Shown piece after piece: positions 37,944 through 47,457 of a stretch of 64,000 nucleotides of DNA. This DNA is from an uncultured Lachnospiraceae bacterium. Its GTDB lineage: Bacteria; Bacillota; Clostridia; Lachnospirales; Lachnospiraceae. Both the position numbers and the translations under genes were made by a program. The stretch is taken from positions 62,001-126,000 of the forward strand of contig CAKRWT010000003.1 of assembly GCA_934418125.1 (NCBI GenBank), written 5' to 3'. The notes beneath the pieces were generated by a model that was given only the letters and a program-made list of their open reading frames with translations, ran no database searches and had not been told where the DNA came from. Position 1 is the first letter of the stretch, and every line of letters starts with the position of its first letter.

Positions 37944-38435
37944 ATGAAGAAAATATATTCCGTATTGGTAGAAAACAGGTCTGGTGTATTATGCAAGGTA
38001 GCAGGTCTTTTCTCCAGAAGATGCTTTAATATCGACAGTCTTGCCGTTGGAGAAACTGATGTACCAGGAACCTCCTGTATGACGATTGTCAGCAGTGGTG
38101 ACCAAAGAACCATCGAACAGATAGAGAAACAGTTAAATAAAAAGCTGGATGTCATCAAGGTAAAGACCTTTGATGAAGCAGCCAGTGTCAGCCGGGAGCT
38201 GATGCTGGTAAAGGTAAAATACAACAAAGGGAACCGTAGGGATATCATGGAAACCTGTGAGATTATGAAAGCTTCCATCGTAGATATGTCTAAAAACATG
38301 ATGATTATCCAGATTTGTGATGTACCAGAGAAAACGAACCTTCTTATCAGTATGTTACAGTCAATCAGTATCGTGGAAGTAGCCAGAACCGGAACCTTGG
38401 CACTGCAGAAATGTATGGAAACTGATAACAATTAA
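37944..38435 (+). CDS. ilvN: Acetolactate synthase small (regulatory) subunit, copy 1
   Basis: 163 residues, ACT domain followed by the ALS small-subunit C-terminal domain. YSVLVENRSGVLCKVAGLFS and FNIDSLAVG are the valine-binding ACT signatures. It sits 27 bases after ilvB and would be its cognate regulator. A second, diverged copy follows. Confidence 0.9.
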   Translation: MKKIYSVLVENRSGVLCKVAGLFSRRCFNIDSLAVGETDVPGTSCMTIVSSGDQRTIEQIEKQLNKKLDVIKVKTFDEAASVSRELMLVKVKYNKGNRRDIMETCEIMKASIVDMSKNMMIIQICDVPEKTNLLISMLQSISIVEVARTGTLALQKCMETDNN

Positions 38436-38459
38436 CTTTATCAGAATAAAGTGTGAGTG

Positions 38460-38488
38460 TTGACTTTTTACCTTTATATTGATACAAT
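38460..38488 (+). promoter_or_regulatory. Internal promoter before the second ilvN and ilvC
   Basis: TTGACT (38460-38465), a 17-base spacer, TACAAT (38483-38488), placed between the two small-subunit genes. Confidence 0.65.
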
Positions 38489-38536
38489 ATTTGACAGCGT
38501 GTGACACTGGAATGTCAGATGCGGAAAGGCAGTTTT

Positions 38537-39037
38537 ATGCAGAAGAAAGTATTTCAGTTATTGGTAGATAATACCTCTGGTGTATTAAGCCGGATTGCAG
38601 GCTTATTTTCCAGACGTGGTTACAATATCGACAGCATAACAGCAGGTGTGACAGCCGATGCCCGTTATACCAGGATTACCATTGTGACTTCCGGGGATGA
38701 CGAGATATTAGACCAGATAGAGAAACAGGTTGCCAAACTGATTGATGTCAGGGATATTAAGGAATTGAAACCCTCTGAGAGCGTATACAGAGAACTTGCC
38801 ATGATTAAGGTAAAGGCATCTGCGGCACAGAGGCAGGGTGTAATTGCCGTTGCAGATATTTTCCGTGCAAAAATTATTGACGTTTCCCCAGAAAGTCTTA
38901 TTATAGAGTTGACGGGAAATCAGGACAAGATTGAGGCCTTTATCAGTCTGTTAGACGGATATGAAATCTTAGAGCTGGCAAGAACAGGTATTGCCGGACT
39001 TGGACGTGGCATAGAGAATGTTACCTATTTACCGTAA
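38537..39037 (+). CDS. ilvN: Acetolactate synthase small subunit, copy 2
   Basis: 166 residues from ATG 38537 (GGAAAGG upstream). Same domain order as the preceding copy, with FQLLVDNTSGVLSRIAGLFS and RRGYNIDSI, but clearly diverged along its length (I judge well under half identical by eye). It has its own promoter and reads on toward ilvC. It may give a different valine/leucine response or act on another large subunit. Confidence 0.88.
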   Translation: MQKKVFQLLVDNTSGVLSRIAGLFSRRGYNIDSITAGVTADARYTRITIVTSGDDEILDQIEKQVAKLIDVRDIKELKPSESVYRELAMIKVKASAAQRQGVIAVADIFRAKIIDVSPESLIIELTGNQDKIEAFISLLDGYEILELARTGIAGLGRGIENVTYLP

Positions 39038-39067
39038 GTGAAGGGCAGGTACCCTTTCCTTATATAA

Positions 39068-40111
<1,044 letters not shown>

Positions 40112-40148
40112 TACAGTATCTATAAAATACAGTGGAGTACATACAATA

Positions 40149-40183
40149 CAGCATCATCCGGGACTCCGGGTGGTGCTGATTTT
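40149..40183 (+). terminator. Intrinsic terminator after ilvC
   Basis: CAGCATCATCCG (40149-40160) pairs with CGGGTGGTGCTG (40167-40178) with G-T pairs, followed by ATTTTG. Confidence 0.75.
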
Positions 40184-40233
40184 GTAAAAGTTTATGCCCT
40201 GTTGGAAGATACCCAAAATCAAATGGAGTGTGT

Positions 40234-40797
40234 ATGCAGCATAGAACCAGACTAGACTATTTATTAGCAGAGAGTTTCAAAAAAATGGTTGTTAAAACCC
40301 CCATTGAAAAAATAACAATCAAAGAAATTACCGATTTGGCAGGTGTCATCCGACCTACCTTTTATAACCATTTTCAGGATAAATATGAACTGTTGGAATG
40401 GATTATCCGGACAGAACTGGTAGAACCGATGGAACCGCTGATACAGGATGGGCTTTTTAACGAAGCCTTGCTGTTACTTTTTAACACGGCATTGGATATG
40501 AAGGAATTCTGTATTCATGCAGCAAGAATGGAAGGTCAGAATTCTTTTGAAAGTATCGTAAATAATTGTATTAAAGAAATTCTGTGTACTGGCATCAGCA
40601 GCCTTATAAAAGAAAGAAATTTCCAGCATGCCTGGATTACGCCAGAACTAATTGCAGAATACTATGCCCAGTCTATGACTTTTGTTATGATGAAATGGAT
40701 TCGAAGTGGAATGATTATTTCGCCGGAGGAAATGGCTGAGATTTATGAATATATTGTAAGCAGGTCGCTAAAGGAGATAATCAGCAAGATAAATTAG
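40234..40797 (+). CDS. TetR/AcrR family transcriptional regulator
   Basis: 187 residues. The N-terminal HTH (ITIKEITDLAGVIRPTFYNHF) is typical TetR; the C-terminal domain is helical and unassigned. It lies between ilvC and leuC, 33 bases before leuC, and might regulate the leu genes or be unrelated. GGAG (40225-40228) sits 5 bases before ATG 40234; GTG 40228 overlaps the site. Confidence 0.88.
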   Translation: MQHRTRLDYLLAESFKKMVVKTPIEKITIKEITDLAGVIRPTFYNHFQDKYELLEWIIRTELVEPMEPLIQDGLFNEALLLLFNTALDMKEFCIHAARMEGQNSFESIVNNCIKEILCTGISSLIKERNFQHAWITPELIAEYYAQSMTFVMMKWIRSGMIISPEEMAEIYEYIVSRSLKEIISKIN

Positions 40798-40830
40798 CCG
40801 ACCAGCATAAAAATAAGGAGGAATATTACC

Positions 40831-42093
40831 ATGGGAATGACAATGACCCAAAAGATACTGGCAGCACATGCCGGTCTTGAAAAAGTAGAAGCCGGACAGT
40901 TAATTGAGGCTGACTTAGACCTGGTACTGGGAAATGATATTACCAGTCCGGTTGCTATCAAGGAAATGGAAAAAATGAAGGTAGATGGTGTATTTGACAA
41001 AGACAAAATTGCACTTGTACCGGATCATTTCGTACCCAATAAGGATATCAAATCAGCAGAGCATTGCAAATGTGTCAGAGAATTTGCACACCGCAACGAA
41101 ATTACCAATTATTTTGAAGTAGGACAGATGGGTATTGAACACGCACTGCTTCCGGAAAAAGGTCTGACTGTTGCCGGAGATGTGATTATTGGTGCCGATT
41201 CCCATACCTGTACCTATGGTGCACTTGGTGCTTTCTCAACTGGTGTGGGAAGTACCGATATGGCTGCCGGTATGGCTACCGGAAAGGCATGGTTTAAAGT
41301 ACCTTCTGCGATTAAATTCAATCTCGTTGGTAAACCATCCAAGTGGGTCAGCGGCAAAGATGTTATCTTACATATCATTGGTATGATTGGTGTAGATGGT
41401 GCTTTATACAAATCGATGGAATTCGTAGGCGAAGGAATACAAAATCTTTCCATGGATGACCGTTTTACCATTGCTAACATGGCAATCGAAGCCGGCGGTA
41501 AGAATGGTATCTTCCCAGTGGATGACCTTGCCATTGCTTACATGAAAGAACATTCTACCAGAAATTATACGATTTATGAGGCAGATGAAGATGCTGTTTA
41601 TGACGAAGAGTATACCATTGATTTAAGTACCTTACGTCCGACCATCGCATTTCCACATCTTCCGGAAAATACAAAGACCATTGACGAAATTATTGAGCCA
41701 GTTAAAATCGATCAGGTTGTTATCGGTTCCTGTACCAACGGCAGACTGGATGATTTGAGAACTGCCGCAGAAGTCCTGAACGGAAAACATGTAGCAGAAG
41801 GTATGCGCTGTATCGTGATTCCGGCAACCCAGGCAATCTATTTACAGGCAATGGAAGAAGGTCTGTTAAAGACATTTATCGAGGCAGGAGCTGTTGTCAG
41901 TACACCTACCTGTGGTCCATGTCTAGGCGGTTACATGGGCATTCTGGCAGAGGGAGAGCGTTGTGTTTCCACAACCAACAGAAACTTCGTAGGCCGTATG
42001 GGACATGTTAATTCCGAAATCTATCTGGCAAGTCCTGCAGTAGCCGCTGCAAGCGCAATTACAGGAACAATTTCCTGGCCAGGCCAATTATAG
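40831..42093 (+). CDS. leuC: 3-isopropylmalate dehydratase large subunit
   Basis: 420 residues. Isomerises 2- to 3-isopropylmalate in leucine synthesis with LeuD. [4Fe-4S] ligands appear in [12 protein letters not shown] and [29 protein letters not shown] is the aconitase signature. The compact ~420-residue form is the archaeal/clostridial type. AGGAGG is 9 bases before the ATG. Confidence 0.95.
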   Translation: MGMTMTQKILAAHAGLEKVEAGQLIEADLDLVLGNDITSPVAIKEMEKMKVDGVFDKDKIALVPDHFVPNKDIKSAEHCKCVREFAHRNEITNYFEVGQMGIEHALLPEKGLTVAGDVIIGADSHTCTYGALGAFSTGVGSTDMAAGMATGKAWFKVPSAIKFNLVGKPSKWVSGKDVILHIIGMIGVDGALYKSMEFVGEGIQNLSMDDRFTIANMAIEAGGKNGIFPVDDLAIAYMKEHSTRNYTIYEADEDAVYDEEYTIDLSTLRPTIAFPHLPENTKTIDEIIEPVKIDQVVIGSCTNGRLDDLRTAAEVLNGKHVAEGMRCIVIPATQAIYLQAMEEGLLKTFIEAGAVVSTPTCGPCLGGYMGILAEGERCVSTTNRNFVGRMGHVNSEIYLASPAVAAASAITGTISWPGQL

Positions 42094-42116
42094 AATGGGA
42101 AAGGAAGGGTATGAAT

Positions 42117-42605
42117 ATGAAAGCAGCAAAAGGAACTGTTTTTAAATATGGAGACAACGTAGATACTGACGTTATCATTCCTGCACGTTATCTGAATTCC
42201 TCTGATCCGGCAGAGTTAGCCACACACTGCATGGAGGATATTGACAAAGAATTTATTCATCAGGTAAAAAAAGGCGATATTATCGTAGCAACCAAGAATT
42301 TCGGCTGTGGTTCCTCCAGGGAACATGCGCCGATTGCCATCAAAGCAGCCGGCGTAAGTTGTGTAATTGCAGAAACCTTTGCCAGAATTTTCTATCGTAA
42401 CGCCATCAATATCGGACTTCCCATTATTGAGTGTCCGGAAGCCGCCAAGGGTATTGATGCCGGTGATGAGGTAGAAGTAAATTTTGACACCGGTGTGATT
42501 ACTGATATAACAAAGAATACTACTTATCAGGGACAGGCATTTCCTGAATTCATGCAGAAAATTATTGCTGCAGAGGGACTTGTAAACTACATCAACGCAA
42601 AATAA
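42117..42605 (+). CDS. leuD: 3-isopropylmalate dehydratase small subunit
   Basis: 162 residues, aconitase swivel domain partner of Leu[18 protein letters not shown] and [16 protein letters not shown] are diagnostic. AAGGAAGGG lies 7 bases before ATG 42117; ATG 42111 is too close to it. leuA and leuB are not in the window. Confidence 0.95.
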   Translation: MKAAKGTVFKYGDNVDTDVIIPARYLNSSDPAELATHCMEDIDKEFIHQVKKGDIIVATKNFGCGSSREHAPIAIKAAGVSCVIAETFARIFYRNAINIGLPIIECPEAAKGIDAGDEVEVNFDTGVITDITKNTTYQGQAFPEFMQKIIAAEGLVNYINAK

Positions 42606-42641
42606 TAACACTACCGAAACGGATATTGTTGAAAGGATAGT

Positions 42642-43316
42642 ATGATTTACAGAGTCGGAGAAAATGAAACAAATGTATACGACCAAAATCGGTTGAAGTC
42701 AGCCCAGACAAGCAGCAATGGGGAAAAATTCAATCTGAATCAATACACCCGGCCGGATACATCGGATACAGAAAAAAAAGAGACTGATATCGATGAACAG
42801 CATGTCAGAATCGCTCCCGGAAGCAGTGAGTTAAAACGGGATGGTGTTGTGGTGCAGCTAAGTGGCTCCGCCTCCCACCAGAAATCCGTGGAAGATACCA
42901 AAGCGGATGCTTCCCGGATTTTTTCCTTTCAGGATATACGGAGTTTACTGGATAAATTACAGCACTGGGCAAATCGTTTTGTGAATGTACTAAAGGAAAC
43001 TTTTTACCGGATATGGAATGATCCACCTGCAGAAGAAATTGTGGAAGAATCAGACAAAACAGATAAAACTGATAAAACTGGCAATTTATCGAAAGATGTG
43101 CCCGAAAAAGAACGTTTGACTGAAGAATATAAGCGGGAGAAAAATGTACTCGGTTATGAAGATATGATAAATACCATAACCAACAATGGAGAGCGGTTTC
43201 TTGCTAAAAATTCCACACTCTTGACTTACTATGACCGAAATGGAAAACTAATCCAGATAAATGCATCTGACAGAGAACGGATTCTACATGGTGACAAAAA
43301 TACTAAAAAGTTGTGA
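42642..43316 (+). CDS. Hydrophilic protein of unknown function
   Basis: 224 residues, no signal or membrane helix, no family recognised. It has a polar, low-complexity N-terminal third, a central segment (FQDIRSLLDKLQHWANRF, then VLKETFYRIWND), a DKTDKTDKTG repeat and an acidic/basic linker. The C-terminal part holds TYYDRNGKLIQINASDR. GAAAGGATAG precedes the ATG. Its stop codon lies inside the stem of the following terminator. Alone between leuD and a convergent cyclase gene. Confidence 0.65.
   Translation: MIYRVGENETNVYDQNRLKSAQTSSNGEKFNLNQYTRPDTSDTEKKETDIDEQHVRIAPGSSELKRDGVVVQLSGSASHQKSVEDTKADASRIFSFQDIRSLLDKLQHWANRFVNVLKETFYRIWNDPPAEEIVEESDKTDKTDKTGNLSKDVPEKERLTEEYKREKNVLGYEDMINTITNNGERFLAKNSTLLTYYDRNGKLIQINASDRERILHGDKNTKKL
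43053..43079 (+). repeat. Three tandem 9-base units
   Basis: GACAAAACA, GATAAAACT, GATAAAACT in tandem, coding for DKT-DKT-DKT in the preceding hypothetical gene. Confidence 0.7.
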
Positions 43317-43340
43317 TGAGTTTTTATCACAACTTTTTAG
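43303..43340. terminator. Bidirectional terminator between convergent genes
   Basis: CTAAAAAGTTGTGAT (43303-43317) pairs perfectly with ATCACAACTTTTTAG (43326-43340); A/T runs on both sides allow termination in both directions. Confidence 0.85.
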
Positions 43341-43396
43341 CATTAACATTGCTTCTGATTGCTGGCATAAAAACGAATCATGCCAGCATAGTATCA

Positions 43397-44488
43397 TTAA
43401 ACAACTACCATATTCTTACCGTTTCGCTTGCCACAATACAGATTGTAATCTGCCCGGGTAATTACTTCTTCAATGGTTTTTCCTTTTTCATATTCTGCCA
43501 CACCAAGAGTCAGAGTACAGTGGACACTTGCTTTGCCGGACTCTGACAAAAAGCGATGGGAGTCTACGGAACTGCGGATATCCTCAGCAATCTGTCTCGT
43601 TTTTTCTTTGGTACTGTTACTGATTAACAGCAGGATTTCCTCACCACCCCAGCGACATACATAACCGCACTCATTAACATTTTCCGTTGTAATCTGTGCA
43701 ATTTCCTGTAACACAATATCACCAAAATCATGACCATAGGTATCATTTATTTTCTTAAAATCATCAATATCGCACATAACGACAGCAAAGCTGGAATCGG
43801 ATTTCAATGCCTGTTCTAAGAAAACATTCATACTACGGCGGTTGTACAGCCCGGTTAAGGGGTCTGTGTTTGCCAGCTGGTCCAAAATCGCATTCTGATG
43901 ACGCAATTTGGCAGAAGCAAGCTTTATTTCAAAAATAAACAGCATGGAAAATATGATAAGGAAGGCAAATGTACAAATTGAGTTGAAAATATAAATAAAC
44001 ATCTCCATAACCGGCTTATCCACAATGTAAAAAGGCTCGACAAAAAAAGATAATACCCGGCATAGCATAAAAGAAATGGCTGCAATAACAGCGTTGATTG
44101 TAGGCGCCTTTGTATTCTGCTGGAAATCATGGATGGAATATCCGATATAATAACCAACGGAAACAATACCGATAATGTATTGGGCGAATCCAAACTGCCA
44201 GCCAATACAAAGAGTTGCCACTAAAGAGTGAAGTATAATTTCGGTGTAGGTTATGTAGTAAACTACTGTAAACTGACTTTTCCTGATAAAGCGCATAGCA
44301 AATAAATAGGTCAGGACACTCATGCAATTGAACAGATAGAGAGGTTTGATGTCCAGATAGAAAAACAGACCTGTCAGAAAAACATGAACTAAAGCAACGG
44401 AATAAATGATTAGACTAAAAAACTGCCGGTTTGTCAGTTGCTCGGTTCCGCTAAAAATTCGTTTTAATTTCGATAAGATTCGTTTCAT
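43397..44488 (-). CDS. Membrane-bound diguanylate cyclase (GGDEF)
   Basis: 363 residues: six predicted membrane helices (about 22-185), a short coiled linker, then a GGDEF domain. DPLTGLYNRRSM and CDIDDFKKINDTYGHDFGD are intact; the active-site loop is GGEEI rather than GGEEF. No RxxD inhibitory site lies upstream of it (NECG at that position). It should make c-di-GMP in response to an unknown membrane signal. AAAAGGGA precedes the start on the minus strand. Confidence 0.9.
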   Translation of the reverse strand: MKRILSKLKRIFSGTEQLTNRQFFSLIIYSVALVHVFLTGLFFYLDIKPLYLFNCMSVLTYLFAMRFIRKSQFTVVYYITYTEIILHSLVATLCIGWQFGFAQYIIGIVSVGYYIGYSIHDFQQNTKAPTINAVIAAISFMLCRVLSFFVEPFYIVDKPVMEMFIYIFNSICTFAFLIIFSMLFIFEIKLASAKLRHQNAILDQLANTDPLTGLYNRRSMNVFLEQALKSDSSFAVVMCDIDDFKKINDTYGHDFGDIVLQEIAQITTENVNECGYVCRWGGEEILLLISNSTKEKTRQIAEDIRSSVDSHRFLSESGKASVHCTLTLGVAEYEKGKTIEEVITRADYNLYCGKRNGKNMVVV

Positions 44489-44506
44489 ATTTTTTCCCTT
44501 TTACAC

Positions 44507-44520
44507 AAATGTATACATTT
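44507..44520. promoter_or_regulatory. Perfect palindrome in the leader of the cyclase gene
   Basis: AAATGTATACATTT, a perfect 14-base dyad between the promoter and the start codon of the minus-strand GGDEF gene; a plausible operator. Confidence 0.4.
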
Positions 44521-44542
44521 CGCACACGAATATGATTATTAT

Positions 44543-44571
44543 ATTATATAACATATTAAGAAAAATGTAAA
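44543..44571 (-). promoter_or_regulatory. Promoter for the GGDEF gene
   Basis: On the minus strand TTTACA (44571-44566), a 17-base spacer, TATAAT (44548-44543). Confidence 0.65.
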
Positions 44572-44589
44572 TTATTATAGGTAAAACAC

Positions 44590-44618
44590 TTGTTCGATTG
44601 TATTTGTTTTGTTATAAT
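44590..44618 (+). promoter_or_regulatory. Promoter for the PD-(D/E)XK-like gene
   Basis: TTGTTC (44590-44595), a 17-base spacer, TATAAT (44613-44618). It is divergent from, and 18 bases away from, the cyclase promoter. Confidence 0.6.
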
Positions 44619-44637
44619 GTCCGAAGGAGAAAAACGT

Positions 44638-45390
44638 ATGGATACACAGGCATTTGAAGCAGCAAAACTAAAAATACTTTTAAAGCAGAACAAGCCGCAC
44701 GGATTCGGGACTTTGCAGGAAAAGACCGTTCATGCGGTAATGAAATTATATTATGAGCCCAATGAAGATTATCATGAAGTACCAATAGAAGGCTATATCG
44801 CAGATATCTATACCGGCAATCGAATTATAGAAATCCAAAATGGAAACTTTAATAAGTTAAGGCCGAAGCTGGAAGCCTTTTTACCACATTATCCGGTAAC
44901 CGTAGTATTACCGATTGCACATTTCAAATGGCTTATCTGGATGGAGGAATCGTCCGGGGAACTATCAGACCGGCATAAGTCCCCTGTTACCGGAAGCGTA
45001 TATCATGCCTTTCCGGAATTATATAAAATCAAGGCATTTCTGGGGCATCCGAACCTTTCCCTTGCCTTTCCTCTCATTGATATAGATGAATACCGGCTGC
45101 TGAATGGTTGGAGTAAGGATAAGAAAAGAGGTTCCCAACGTTATGACCGGATGCCCTTAACCTTGTTTGATGAGATTATCATAGAACAGACTGCTGACTT
45201 TTTACAGTTAATTCCTTATGATTTGCCGGATGCTTTTACGGTAACGGAATTTGCGAAGGCGGCTAAGACAAAAAGAGAACTGGCAGCGGTAGCATTACCG
45301 CTTTTTGTACAGATGGGGTTGCTAACACGAACTGGGAAACGTGGGCGTGAATATCTGTATATGGTAGAAGAAAACTTTGCAAACTACTAA
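44638..45390 (+). CDS. Unknown protein with PD-(D/E)XK-like N-domain and possible winged helix
   Basis: 250 residues, not recognised as a named family. The N-terminal part shows a spaced pattern Glu29 (LQEKTVHAVMK helix), Asp56 (GYIADIY), Glu65-x-Gln67 (RIIEIQN), resembling the active-site layout of PD-(D/E)XK nucleases with Lys replaced by Gln. The last ~60 residues (FTVTEFAKAAKTKRELAAVA, MGLLTRTGKRGREYLYMV) look like a winged helix. GAAGGAG precedes ATG 44638. The function is an inference from pattern only. Confidence 0.7.
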   Translation: MDTQAFEAAKLKILLKQNKPHGFGTLQEKTVHAVMKLYYEPNEDYHEVPIEGYIADIYTGNRIIEIQNGNFNKLRPKLEAFLPHYPVTVVLPIAHFKWLIWMEESSGELSDRHKSPVTGSVYHAFPELYKIKAFLGHPNLSLAFPLIDIDEYRLLNGWSKDKKRGSQRYDRMPLTLFDEIIIEQTADFLQLIPYDLPDAFTVTEFAKAAKTKRELAAVALPLFVQMGLLTRTGKRGREYLYMVEENFANY

Positions 45391-45404
45391 ATATATGTTA
45401 AAAT
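45377..45404 (+). promoter_or_regulatory. Candidate promoter for the topoisomerase genes
   Basis: TTGCAA (45377-45382), a 16-base spacer, TAAAAT (45399-45404). The -35 box lies inside the end of the preceding gene. Confidence 0.45.
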
Positions 45405-45465
45405 GTACCGGGTATCAGGCGAAAAGAATCGTTTTTATTTGGTAACAGATAGATGAGGTATGATA

Positions 45466-47394
45466 ATGGCTAAAACAAATGAAACTAATTATGATGCGTC
45501 CAGCATTACCGTCCTGGAAGGACTTGAGGCAGTACGTGTCAGACCCGGTATGTATATCGGAAGTGTGTCCACCAAGGGACTGAACCATCTTATTTATGAA
45601 ATCGTAGATAATGCAGTAGATGAACATCTTGCTGGCTATTGTTCCATTATTCATGTGACGTTGGAGGCAGATGGTTCCGCTACTGTTTCTGATAACGGAA
45701 GAGGTATCCCGGTGGGAATGCATGAGAAAGGCATCAGTGCAGAACGACTGGTATTTACCACCCTTCATGCCGGGGGAAAATTTGATAACGAAGCCTATAA
45801 GACCAGTGGCGGTTTGCATGGTGTGGGTTCTTCCGTTGTCAATGCCTTGTCAACTTATCTGAATGTAAAGGTAAAAACCGGTGGTTTTATCTATGAGGAC
45901 CATTATGAGCGTGGAATCCCCACCATGGAGCTGGCAGACGGACTGTTGCCAGTTATTGGGAAAACGAAGGACACTGGAACTACCATCAATTTTCTGCCGG
46001 ACGATACCATTTTTGACAAGACCAGATTCAAAGAAGACGAAGTAAAGAGCCGTCTTCATGAAACTGCTTATTTAAATCCGGAACTTACGATTGTTTATGA
46101 GGATAAAAGACAAGAAGAAACCGAACACATTGAATACCACGAACCAGAAGGAATTGTTGGTTTTATTAAGGATATGAATAAGGCGAAGGAAACCATTCAT
46201 GATGTCATTTACTTTAAAGGAGAATCCGAAAATATTTCAGTAGAGGTTGCTTTCCAGTATGTAAATGAATTTCATGAGACTGTGCTTGGCTTTTGCAATA
46301 ATATTTATAATGCAGAAGGTGGTACTCATTTAACCGGTTTTAAAACCATGTTTACCAATGTAATTAATACCTACGCCAGAGGGTTAAATATCTTAAAGGA
46401 AAAGGATGTAAACTTTACCGGTGCCGATGTACGTAACGGCATGACTGCCGTGGTATCCATCAAGCACCCAGACCCCCGATTTGAAGGTCAGACCAAGACA
46501 AAACTGGATAACCAGGATGCCGCCAAGGTAGTCAGCAAAGTAACTGGTGACGAGATTGTCCGTTTCTTTGACCGTAATCTTGAAACACTCAAAAGTATTA
46601 TCGGCTGTGCTGAGAAAGCTGCTAAAATCCGCAAAAGTGAAGAGAAGGCAAAGACCAATTTACTGACCAAACAGAAATTCTCTTTTGATTCCAACGGTAA
46701 ACTGGCAAACTGTGAATCCAAGGATGCTTCTAAATGTGAAATTTTTATTGTAGAGGGTGATTCTGCCGGGGGCAGTGCAAAAACCGCCAGGAATCGTATG
46801 TATCAGGCAATTTTACCTATCCGTGGCAAGATTTTAAATGTAGAGAAAGCAAGCATTGATAAAATTCTTGCTAATGCTGAGATTAAAACCATGATAAACG
46901 CTTTCGGCTGTGGTTTTTCCGAAGGCTATGGGAACGATTTCGATATCAGCAAGCTGCGCTATGACAAAATTATTATCATGGCAGATGCGGATGTAGATGG
47001 TGCACACATTTCTACACTGTTACTGACCTTATTCTACCGTTTCATGCCGGAACTGATTTATGAAGGTCATGTCTACATCGCCATGCCGCCGTTGTATAAG
47101 GCAATGCCATCCAAAGGCGCAGAGGAATATCTCTATGACGATAAAGCATTGGAGAAATACCGGAAACGGCATAAAGGTCCCTTTACCTTACAGCGATACA
47201 AAGGTCTTGGGGAAATGGATGCCCAGCAATTATGGGAGACTACACTGGACCCGGAAACGCGTATGATGAAGCAGGTAGAAATCGAAGATGCCAGAATGGC
47301 CTCTGAAGTAACTGAAATGCTGATGGGTACGGAAGTACCTCCAAGAAAAGAATTTATCTATCATCATGCACAGGATGCAGAGTTGGATGTATAA
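45466..47394 (+). CDS. parE: Type II DNA topoisomerase B subunit (ParE/GyrB family)
   Basis: 642 residues. GHKL ATPase with catalytic Glu45 (YEIVDN) and SDNGRG, transducer domain, TOPRIM domain with EGDSAGG (Glu430) and DADVDG (507-512), and the C-terminal ERYKGLGEM-like QRYKGLGEMDAQQLW. Its partner gene lacks a GyrA box and there is no dnaA-recF context, so topoisomerase IV (decatenation) is favoured over gyrase. The phrase IGKTKDTGTT also resembles ParE. GyrB paralogue status cannot be excluded. ATG 45466 has GAGG at 7 bases. Confidence 0.8.
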   Translation: MAKTNETNYDASSITVLEGLEAVRVRPGMYIGSVSTKGLNHLIYEIVDNAVDEHLAGYCSIIHVTLEADGSATVSDNGRGIPVGMHEKGISAERLVFTTLHAGGKFDNEAYKTSGGLHGVGSSVVNALSTYLNVKVKTGGFIYEDHYERGIPTMELADGLLPVIGKTKDTGTTINFLPDDTIFDKTRFKEDEVKSRLHETAYLNPELTIVYEDKRQEETEHIEYHEPEGIVGFIKDMNKAKETIHDVIYFKGESENISVEVAFQYVNEFHETVLGFCNNIYNAEGGTHLTGFKTMFTNVINTYARGLNILKEKDVNFTGADVRNGMTAVVSIKHPDPRFEGQTKTKLDNQDAAKVVSKVTGDEIVRFFDRNLETLKSIIGCAEKAAKIRKSEEKAKTNLLTKQKFSFDSNGKLANCESKDASKCEIFIVEGDSAGGSAKTARNRMYQAILPIRGKILNVEKASIDKILANAEIKTMINAFGCGFSEGYGNDFDISKLRYDKIIIMADADVDGAHISTLLLTLFYRFMPELIYEGHVYIAMPPLYKAMPSKGAEEYLYDDKALEKYRKRHKGPFTLQRYKGLGEMDAQQLWETTLDPETRMMKQVEIEDARMASEVTEMLMGTEVPPRKEFIYHHAQDAELDV

Positions 47395-47457
47395 AAATAC
47401 ATAAATAGTAATTTAACAGTGATAGTTTAGTAGTGAGAAGGGAGCCTGCTGACAAGT

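Noticed and set aside
43053..43079. CRISPR-like or mobile-element repeat
   Set aside because: Three contiguous 9-base units inside a coding region; no spacers.
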